This document shows positions 23,063 to 29,786 of a DNA stretch of 42,431 bases, piece after piece. The position numbers and the translations under genes are program-made. The number at the start of each line of letters is the position of its first letter. Position 1 is the stretch's first letter. The notes under the pieces are model-generated. The model did not search any database and was not told where the DNA came from. It saw nothing but the letters and a program-made list of their open reading frames with translations. Source of the stretch: Holophagae bacterium (GTDB lineage: Bacteria > Acidobacteriota > Thermoanaerobaculia > Thermoanaerobaculales > Thermoanaerobaculaceae); assembly GCA_012516935.1 (NCBI GenBank), contig JAAYVZ010000022.1, positions 1-42,431 of the forward strand, written 5' to 3'.

Positions 23063-24220
23063 TCAGTTGGAGCTCTCGGCCCGTCCGGCGCGCGGCTGCT
23101 CGCTCCAGGCCGTGACCGTACGGTTGCGGCTGCGCTGCTTGGCCAAGTACATGCAACCGTCAGCCTTGCGAAGCAGCTCGTTCTTTGCGGCGACGGGGTG
23201 GACGTCCCTTCCCAGAGTCGGCAGGACGTCGGACTGGAGGGTCGCGACGCCGATCGAGCAGGTGATCAAATCCTTGATCTGGAGCGCGGGGTAGTTCAAC
23301 GGGTCACGGCGGTCGGCTTCCCGCAGGAACACGAAGGTCTCGAGGTTCTTCCGGATCGTCTCAGCGACCCAGAACGACTCCTGCGGCGAGGCACCGGGAA
23401 GCACGATGATGAACTCGTCGCCGCCATAACGGGCACCGATCGCGTCTCCGGGCAGCACCTGCCGCAGCATGATCCCGACCTCGGAAAGCACCCGGCTACC
23501 CGCGAGGTGTCCGTGAACGTCATTGACGAGCTTGAACTTGTCGAGATCGAGAAAGAGCAGACCGACGTCCTGCCCGGTGGCCATGGCCTGCTCGATGATG
23601 ACCTCGAGGCTGTGGTGGAGAAACCGGTCGTTGTACAACCCGGTCAAGTCGTCGCGCTTGGAGATCTCCTTGGAGCGGTAGGCATCGATCGCGTTGGCCA
23701 ACGAGACCGAGATGGTTTGGGCGAAGATCTCGATCAGCATCAGGTCCCGCTGGTCGAACGAGCGTTCCCCCAGGCGGTTGATGAGTTCGATGGCACCGAT
23801 GACCTGTCCCTCGACGAACAACGGTGCACACACCAGCGACCGGGTGCGGAACCGTGAAGCCCCATCGAAGCCAGAGAAGAACAACGGATCGGCCTGTGGG
23901 TTGGCGGAGAGGTAGGAGCGGCCGGTTCCATAGACGTGGCCGACGATGCCGCGCGTGGCGGCAAGGCGCGAACCGACGAGCCGGTCCGACGCTTCCCCGA
24001 AGCAGGCGATGAGGACCAGCTCGACAAAGGGGCGTTCGACCTCGCGACCGGTCTGGTCGTCGATGAAGATGGAGCCCGCTTCGGACGGCACGAAATCGTT
24101 GGCGCGCGAGAGGAGGTTGCAGAAGATGCCGGAGAGGTCCAGCTCGTACGGCTCCTTGGACCGGGCTTCTCGTTTGAGGAAGGCCGCGATCTCCGGGTTC
24201 GAGATGCAGTGCGTTTTCAT
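23063..24220 (-). CDS. GAF-domain diguanylate cyclase
   Basis: A 385-residue soluble protein expected to make cyclic di-GMP from two GTP. A GAF sensor occupies about residues 25-175 (EAGSIFIDD, TRGIVGHVYGTG, SLVCAPLFVEGQVIGAIELIN). The GGDEF domain starts at SKRDDLTGLYNDRFL, has FLDLDKFKLVNDVHGH for metal and nucleotide binding, and the intact signature RYGGDEF with GGDEF at residues 266-270. The product-inhibition RxxD site is absent: the position before the signature reads VLPGDAIGAR. ATG 24220 is the only suitable start; the ribosome site is weak. The gene is monocistronic and divergent from the PDZ protein gene. Confidence 0.92.
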   Translation of the reverse strand: MKTHCISNPEIAAFLKREARSKEPYELDLSGIFCNLLSRANDFVPSEAGSIFIDDQTGREVERPFVELVLIACFGEASDRLVGSRLAATRGIVGHVYGTGRSYLSANPQADPLFFSGFDGASRFRTRSLVCAPLFVEGQVIGAIELINRLGERSFDQRDLMLIEIFAQTISVSLANAIDAYRSKEISKRDDLTGLYNDRFLHHSLEVIIEQAMATGQDVGLLFLDLDKFKLVNDVHGHLAGSRVLSEVGIMLRQVLPGDAIGARYGGDEFIIVLPGASPQESFWVAETIRKNLETFVFLREADRRDPLNYPALQIKDLITCSIGVATLQSDVLPTLGRDVHPVAAKNELLRKADGCMYLAKQRSRNRTVTAWSEQPRAGRAESSN

Positions 24221-24290
24221 CGCCCCAAACCCAAGGTAGGACTCCTTGCTCGATCACAAGCATAGCAGATGGCGGGGATTGCGTGTCGAG

Positions 24291-24319
24291 TTCCGGACGG
24301 CTCGGCACCTGACTATACT
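24291..24319 (+). promoter_or_regulatory. Sigma70-like promoter for the PDZ/kinase operon
   Basis: TTCCGG (24291-24296), a 17-bp spacer and TATACT (24314-24319), one of the best minus-10 matches in the window. The transcript would carry a leader of about 120 bases before ATG 24447. Confidence 0.45.
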
Positions 24320-24446
24320 AGCGGCAGTGGGAGCCCAGCCGGGAAGCGAGGTGGCCCGCAGTGCGGCATGTGCCTTGCATCGCGCAGCGACGCCATCGGG
24401 CTTCCGGGCGCTGTGCTGGGAGGCTCGGGAAAGAGGGAGGACGACG

Positions 24447-25394
24447 ATGACAGCTCACTCTCGATCACTGGCGACCACGCTCCTGATCTTCGTGGCGCTC
24501 GCCGCGGCCACGTCGGTCGAGGCGCTCGACCGCCTCCGGGTGTACTACAGGGGGGGCAGCTCGGTTTCCGTGCAGGTCATCCCGGACGGACGCTCGGCGC
24601 TGCAGTTCCGCTCCCTGGGCAGCGACCGCTACGAGCTCGTCGGCGACACCCGCGCACTGGTCGGCAAGAGCTATGCCCTCCGGGTCGAGAACCACGGGCG
24701 GCAGCGCCTGAAGGTGGTGGTCGCCATCGATGGCGTCAACGTCTTCTTCCGGCGACCGGTCGAAGGCTACGCTCGAGCTGACGTAGGTATGATTCTGGAC
24801 TCGCGTGAGATGCGCACCATCAGGGGGTTTCAGCTCGACGGGGACCAGGCGCAGCGCTTCGTCTTCAGCCCACCGGAGTTCAGCGAGGGCAGGCGCGCGG
24901 GTCGGGTGGGTGAGATCGAGATCCACGTCTACGAGGAATGGCGCCCCGAGCTCGGCAACCTGAAGCTTGAGGAGGAGCTGGCAGGACGGGCGCAGGCCAG
25001 CAAGCCCGGTCTCGGCACGACCACCGGCGACGACTTCGACAGCCAGGTGAGGCGGGTTCGCTTCGTCAGCGCCACGCCGGAGCCGGTGGCGCGGCTGCTG
25101 CTGCTCTACGGTCGGGAGGGGGAGGAGCGGGAGGACTTCTCTCCGCGCACCGGCAAGCTGGGCGTGGTGGTCGAGCGGCACCGCTCCGGCTGCCTGATCA
25201 CCAGCGTCGAGCCCGGCTCGCTCGCCGACGATGTCGGCCTCAGGCGGGGCGATGTCATCGTCAAGGTGGACTCCGAGGACGAGCCTTCTCCCCAGACGCT
25301 GCGCGAGGTGCTGCGTGACAAGGACCGTGGCGAGTACCTCTTCCTCGGGGTTGAGCGGGGCCGCCACGTCTTGACCTTCAAGATCCGTATGTGA
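24447..25394 (+). CDS. Exported PDZ-domain protein of unknown function
   Basis: A 315-residue protein with an N-terminal signal peptide (basic start, then TTLLIFVALAAATSVEA, cleavage likely after VEA). Residues about 25-180 form a beta-rich domain with YALRVENHGRQRLKVVVAID then GVNVFF and IRGFQLDGDQAQRFVF; I know this wording from uncharacterised bacterial exported proteins. Residues about 225-315 are a PDZ domain (KLGVVVERHRSGCLITSVEP, then LADDVGLRRGDVIVKVD). No protease domain is present, so it would bind other proteins or peptides in the periplasm. ATG 24447 has GGGAGGA upstream. The PAS histidine kinase follows after 27 bases, suggesting one operon. Confidence 0.75.
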   Translation: MTAHSRSLATTLLIFVALAAATSVEALDRLRVYYRGGSSVSVQVIPDGRSALQFRSLGSDRYELVGDTRALVGKSYALRVENHGRQRLKVVVAIDGVNVFFRRPVEGYARADVGMILDSREMRTIRGFQLDGDQAQRFVFSPPEFSEGRRAGRVGEIEIHVYEEWRPELGNLKLEEELAGRAQASKPGLGTTTGDDFDSQVRRVRFVSATPEPVARLLLLYGREGEEREDFSPRTGKLGVVVERHRSGCLITSVEPGSLADDVGLRRGDVIVKVDSEDEPSPQTLREVLRDKDRGEYLFLGVERGRHVLTFKIRM

Positions 25395-25395
25395 G

Positions 25396-25413
25396 GCCGA
25401 CCGAAAGGCCGGC
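25396..25413 (+). other. GNRA-loop hairpin within the PDZ/kinase operon
   Basis: GCCGACC pairs with GGCCGGC with one A-C mismatch around a GAAA loop. It fills the short gap between the PDZ gene and the kinase GTG. It could lower kinase translation or protect the upstream message; nothing in the sequence decides. Confidence 0.35.
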
Positions 25414-25421
25414 TACAAGCC

Positions 25422-26948
25422 GTGACCGAGGATCCTGGGCTCGTCGGAGGTGTCTCGACCCACCTCGCCGAGAGCGAGGAGCGCTACCGGCGCCTCCTCG
25501 CCTCGGTGACCGACTACGTCTACACGGTGACGGTGGAGGACGGGCGCCCCGTGGCTACGGTCCACGGGCCGGGCTGCGTCGCCGTGACCGGGTACACGCC
25601 CGAGGCCTATGCTCTCGATCCCTTCCTCTGGCATCGCATGGTGCACGACGACGACAAGGCGGCGGTCACGGCCCAGGCTGAAGCAGTGCTCGCAAGCGGT
25701 GCAGCGCCGCCGCTCGAGCACCGGATCGTCCATCGCGGTGGCTCGGTTCGGTGGGTCCGCAATACGCCGGTGCCGCGCTTCGACGAGCACGGGCGGCTGG
25801 TCGGCTACGACGGCCTGATCTCGGACATCACGTCGCGCAAGCAGGCCGAGCTGGCGCTGCGCGAGAGCGAGGAGAAGTACCGCTCGCTCGTCGAGGCCTC
25901 CACCGACGCCATCTTCCTGGAGAGCCTCGAAGGCTTGGTTCTCGACTGCAACCCCGCAGCGTGCAGGATGTTCGGCTACTCCAAGGAGGAGCTGGTGGGT
26001 CTCGCCGTCGCCGATCTGGTGCCGGACGAGGTGCGGCCCCAACTCGTGGGACTGGCGGATGCGCTGCGCTCGACCGGAGGTGCCTTCCTCGAGAGCTTCA
26101 ACGTCCGCAGAGGTGGCGAGGTGTTCCCCTGCGAGGTGAGCACGCAGGTCGTCTCGGTGGGAGGAGAAGCGAGAGTCATCGCCTTCGTGCGCGATCTCAC
26201 GGAGCCTCGCCGGCGCGACCGCGAGATCGTCAGCCTCGCGGCCGAGCTACAGCGGCGCAACGCCGAGCTCGAGCTAGCGAACAGCGAGCTGGAGGCTTTT
26301 GCCTGTATGGTCTCGCACGATCTGCGCTCGCCGCTGGTAGTGGTCGATGGTTTTCTGCGCGTGCTGCTGGAGGAGCCAGTGACCGAGCTGCCGGCCGAGG
26401 TCGTGCGGTCGCTCCGACACATGCAGCAGGCGAGCCAGCGCATGCAGGACCTCATCGACGCCCTCCTCGATTTCTCTCGTCTGGCCATGCAGCCACTCCG
26501 ACGCCGATCGGTCGACATCGCGGTGCTGGCACGCCAGGTATGGGAGGAGTTGGTGCCGGCCGAGCCGGGCCGGGAGCTGCGGCTCGAAGTGCGCGAGGTT
26601 CCCGCCTGCGAGGCCGGCCCCTTGCTCATGCGGCAGGTGCTCGTCAACCTGCTCAGCAACGCGCTCAAGTTCACGCGGACGAAGCCCGTGGGCGTGATCG
26701 AGGTGGGCGGTGTCGAGCGCACTGCCGAGCGCGTGTACTTCGTGCGGGACAACGGCATCGGCTTCGAGCCGGCAAGCGCCAGAGGTCTTTTCGACCTTTT
26801 CCGTCAGCTCGAGCGGGCCCAGGGGCTGGAGGGCTCGGGGGTCGGTCTGGCGATCGTCCGGCGCATCGTCGAGCGCCACGGCGGCCGTGTTTGGGCGGAG
26901 TCCCGGCCCGGCGAGGGGGCGACGTTTTTCTTCGCGATCCCGGAATGA
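25422..26948 (+). CDS. PAS-PAS sensor histidine kinase
   Basis: A 508-residue cytoplasmic kinase with no membrane segment. Two PAS domains (about 18-140 and 150-265; the first has a PAC-like GYDGLISDITSRKQAEL) precede a short coiled linker and the dimerisation helix with phosphoacceptor H299 in FACMVSHDLRSPL. The ATPase part shows the N box LVNLLSNALKFT, the G1 box VRDNGIGF and the G2 box GSGVGLAIVRRI. The loop FDLFRQLERAQGLEG is typical of phytochrome-like HisKA kinases. GTG 25422 is the first start after the PDZ gene, without a strong ribosome site. No response regulator gene adjoins it; the receiver protein at 18672-21059 is one candidate partner but that is guesswork. Confidence 0.92.
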   Translation: MTEDPGLVGGVSTHLAESEERYRRLLASVTDYVYTVTVEDGRPVATVHGPGCVAVTGYTPEAYALDPFLWHRMVHDDDKAAVTAQAEAVLASGAAPPLEHRIVHRGGSVRWVRNTPVPRFDEHGRLVGYDGLISDITSRKQAELALRESEEKYRSLVEASTDAIFLESLEGLVLDCNPAACRMFGYSKEELVGLAVADLVPDEVRPQLVGLADALRSTGGAFLESFNVRRGGEVFPCEVSTQVVSVGGEARVIAFVRDLTEPRRRDREIVSLAAELQRRNAELELANSELEAFACMVSHDLRSPLVVVDGFLRVLLEEPVTELPAEVVRSLRHMQQASQRMQDLIDALLDFSRLAMQPLRRRSVDIAVLARQVWEELVPAEPGRELRLEVREVPACEAGPLLMRQVLVNLLSNALKFTRTKPVGVIEVGGVERTAERVYFVRDNGIGFEPASARGLFDLFRQLERAQGLEGSGVGLAIVRRIVERHGGRVWAESRPGEGATFFFAIPE

Positions 26949-27068
26949 CCCGCGGCGGAGCTCGGGCGGGGACCAGGACAGCGCCAGGTCGAAAGCGCTT
27001 CAGAGCAGCGATCCGGGCGAGGAAACGGTCGAAGAGAGGGCGGCACACCAGCCGCCTGGCGGGCGAGG

Positions 27069-28490
27069 CTACTGGCGGGTGATCCGTTCGTACACACTCA
27101 GGTAGGTGCGGGCGGAGGCCGACCACGAGAAGTCACGCGTCATCGCGGTCCGCCGCATGCGTGCTAGCTCCTCCGGGCGGGCGAGCGCCGCTGCGGCGCG
27201 GGCCAACGCATCGACGAGGGCGCCCGGTGTGAGCTCCCGGAAGACGAAGCCGGTGGCGTCGTCGCGGCTCGAGTCGGCGACCGTGTCGGCCAGCCCGCCG
27301 GTGGCGTGGACCACCGGGAGAGTGCCGTAGCGCATGGCGATCATCTGCCCGAGACCGCACGGCTCGTAGTGGGAGGGCATCAGGAAGAGGTCGCTCGCGG
27401 CGTAGATCTGGTGGGCAAGCCGGTTGTCGAAGCGCGTCAGCACGCGCACGTGTGCGGGATGTGCCAGCTCCGCCGCGCGCATTGCCTCCTCGTATCGGCG
27501 CTCGCCGGTACCCAGCACCACGAGGTCGAAGCCCAGCGCCAGGATGTCCTCGAGGGCGGCGACCACGAGGTCGGCGCCCTTCTGCTCGGCGAGACGGGAG
27601 ACCATGCCGCAGAGCGCCCTCCCGCTTCCCGCGATCCCCAGCTCCGCGACCAGCGCCTCCCGGTTGGCGGCCTTGCCGCTGGCGGCGTCGGCGACCCCGT
27701 ACGGGCGAGCGACGAGGGTATCGGTGGAAGGGTCCCACTGCTGCTGATCGAGGCCGTTGAGGATACCGGTGATGAGGTGCTGGCGGCTGCGCAGCACCCC
27801 TTCGAGCTGGCAGCCAAAGGCGGGGGTGAGGATCTCGCGGGCGTAGGTCGGCGATACCGTGGTGATGGCGTCGGCCGCCACCAGTCCGGCCTTGAGGAAG
27901 TTGACCTGCCCGTAGAACTCGAGTCGACTCACCTGGAAATGCTCGCCACCGAGGCCGCAGGCAGCGAGCGTCCAGGGGGGGAACACGCCCTGGTATGCCA
28001 GGTTGTGGATGGTGAAAACCGTGCGCGCCAGCGGCAGCGTCTCCCGCCAACCCGGCTCGAAGGCGAGCAGGAACGGGGCCAGAGCCGCCTGCCAGTCGTG
28101 GGCATGGACGACATCGACGCCGCCGAGCTGGCCGAGGACGGTGAGGGCGGCCCTGGCGAAGAAGGCGAAGCGCACGTGGTTGTCGGGGAAGTCCGCGTCC
28201 GAAAGCCCGTACAGCGCCGGCCGCACGTACAGCACCGGGCAGTCGAGGAGGACGAACCGTACGCCGCGGTGCTCGACGAGGTGCGGCACGGCCCGTAGCC
28301 CGAGCGCCTGGACCTCGGCCAGGGGTTGCCCGGGAACCGGCTCCCGCAGGCTTTCGCGGTGGCCAGGGATGACGACCGTCACCTGGTGGCCGGACTCGGC
28401 CAGCGCCGGGGGTAGTGAGCCGGCGACGTCGGCGAGCCCGCCGGTCTTCGAGAACGGCTCGGCTTCGGAGGCGAGGTGAGCTATACGCAT
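27069..28490 (-). CDS. glgA: Glycogen synthase (GT5)
   Basis: A 473-residue enzyme, close to the usual length, that adds glucosyl units from ADP- or UDP-glucose to alpha-1,4-glucan. The N-terminal KTGGLADV motif has its lysine at residue 15; HAHDWQAALAPFLL, TIHNLAYQGVFP, ITTVSPTYAREI, the ILNGLDQQQWDP segment and the C-terminal HYEPCGLGQMIAMRYGTLPVV (active-site Glu) follow in the expected order. ATG 28490 is chosen because the protein then begins MRIAHLASEAEPFSKTGG; a GGGAGG lies about ten bases upstream. The gene lies 156 bases after galT and has a heptamer repeat array in its upstream region. No glgC or glgB is in the window. Confidence 0.95.
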   Translation of the reverse strand: MRIAHLASEAEPFSKTGGLADVAGSLPPALAESGHQVTVVIPGHRESLREPVPGQPLAEVQALGLRAVPHLVEHRGVRFVLLDCPVLYVRPALYGLSDADFPDNHVRFAFFARAALTVLGQLGGVDVVHAHDWQAALAPFLLAFEPGWRETLPLARTVFTIHNLAYQGVFPPWTLAACGLGGEHFQVSRLEFYGQVNFLKAGLVAADAITTVSPTYAREILTPAFGCQLEGVLRSRQHLITGILNGLDQQQWDPSTDTLVARPYGVADAASGKAANREALVAELGIAGSGRALCGMVSRLAEQKGADLVVAALEDILALGFDLVVLGTGERRYEEAMRAAELAHPAHVRVLTRFDNRLAHQIYAASDLFLMPSHYEPCGLGQMIAMRYGTLPVVHATGGLADTVADSSRDDATGFVFRELTPGALVDALARAAAALARPEELARMRRTAMTRDFSWSASARTYLSVYERITRQ

Positions 28491-28515
28491 CGGCGGACGC
28501 CCTCCCAGCGTGATA

Positions 28516-28550
28516 AGAGTCGAGAGTCGGAAGGCAAGAGTCAAGAGGTG
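28516..28550 (-). repeat. Heptamer repeat array upstream of glgA
   Basis: On the plus strand five seven-base units run in register: agagtcg, agagtcg, gaaggca, agagtca, agaggtg. Three carry AGAGT (GACTCT on the glgA coding strand). The array ends 26 bases before the glgA ATG and includes TTGACT on the minus strand, which could be a minus-35 element. It may be an operator. Confidence 0.45.
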
Positions 28551-28646
28551 CGCGCTGCCCCAAGCTACGGAGGGTGTGCAGCCTGGCTACGGATGGGGAG
28601 GCGGGAGAGCTTTCGGCATGTGAGCGGGTGAACGGGCGGTGGAGGG

Positions 28647-29678
28647 TTACGGCGCCTCGCGGAGGTAGCGAGCGGCCTCCTCCGGGGGGGTCGGGTTGAT
28701 CGAGTAGCCCGAACCCCACTCGAAGCCGGCGATATGGGTGATGCGGGGCACGAACTCGAGGTGCCAGTGATAGTCGAGCTCGATCGTGGTCCAGTACTCG
28801 GGCAGGCCGGCTCGGGGGTGAGGGCTCGGCGACGTGTGGAGGATGAGGTTGAAAGGTGGGTCGGAGAGCAGTGACCGTACCCGTCCGAGGAAGCTTCTGA
28901 GCACGGCGGCGAGGTCGGCGAGAGTCGGGTCCGACGCGGCCGCGAAGTCGTGCTGGTGGCGCCGAGGAAGCAGCCACGTCTCGAACGGGAAGGAAGCCGC
29001 GAATGGCTCCAGCAACATGAAGTGCTCGCTCTCCCATGCCACCCGCTCGCCCAGTGCCCGTTCCTGGAGGATGAGGTCGCAGAAGATGCAGCGCTCTTTC
29101 CGGCGCCAGTGATCACGCGCGATCTCCAGCTCGCCTTTGACCACGACCGGGACGATCGGCGTGGCGATGAGCTGCGAGTGGGGGTGGTACAGCGACGCGC
29201 CGGCCTCGCGCCCGTGGTTTTTGAAGATGAGGGCGTAGCGGATCCGCGGGTCGCGCCGCAGGTCGGCCAACCGTTCGCGCCACGCCCGCAGCACCAGCTC
29301 GATCTGGCCCACCTCCATGTCGGCCATCGGCCGCATATGCTCGGGGGTCTCGATGATCACCTCGTGGGCGCCGACGCCAGCTACCCGGTCGAAGATACCA
29401 ACGCCCTCGCGGGTGAGCTCGCCCTCCACGCGCAGCGCTGGAAACTTGTTGGCCACGACCCGCACCTGCCAGCCGGGGGCGTTGCGCGGGCGATCCGCCG
29501 GGCCGAAAGCGAGAATCTCCGGTGGGGTGGTTTCCTCGTTGCCCCACTCGAACGGGCAGGCCCCGAGCTCGCCGGGCTCGTCCGGTTCCCGCCGGCGGAA
29601 CTCGTGCGGGCGAAACCGTCGCTCGGTGGCGATGATCGTCCACCGCCTGCGGATCGGGTCGAACCGCAGCTCACTCAT
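28647..29678 (-). CDS. galT: Galactose-1-phosphate uridylyltransferase-like protein
   Basis: A 343-residue HIT-superfamily nucleotidyl transferase that would exchange UMP between UDP-glucose and galactose 1-phosphate. The catalytic HPHSQ occupies residues 165-169, with H167 as the nucleophile. Other landmarks are WTIIATERRFRPHEF, VVANKFPAL, HEVIIETPEHMR, FKNHGREAGASLYHPHSQL and ELDYHWHLEFVPR near the end. The first zinc-binding pair is altered: CPFE (C41, E44) where most relatives have CPFC, though RCIFCDLI later keeps two cysteines. ATG 29678 is the start; no clear ribosome site, but CATACT on the minus strand lies ten bases ahead. Its place between a sugar nucleotidyltransferase and glgA suggests feeding hexose phosphates toward glucan; an ADP/UDP-glucose-specific variant is possible. 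Confidence 0.88.
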   Translation of the reverse strand: MSELRFDPIRRRWTIIATERRFRPHEFRRREPDEPGELGACPFEWGNEETTPPEILAFGPADRPRNAPGWQVRVVANKFPALRVEGELTREGVGIFDRVAGVGAHEVIIETPEHMRPMADMEVGQIELVLRAWRERLADLRRDPRIRYALIFKNHGREAGASLYHPHSQLIATPIVPVVVKGELEIARDHWRRKERCIFCDLILQERALGERVAWESEHFMLLEPFAASFPFETWLLPRRHQHDFAAASDPTLADLAAVLRSFLGRVRSLLSDPPFNLILHTSPSPHPRAGLPEYWTTIELDYHWHLEFVPRITHIAGFEWGSGYSINPTPPEEAARYLREAP

Positions 29679-29786
29679 GCCGGCCCCGAGTATGGCAGTG
29701 GAGAATACGGGCGCCGGCAGCGCGGCGGCCCCCGCTCCCTGTCCTCGGTTCCGTGATCCCGAGTGCCTGGACGAGAGGGTGGGCGG

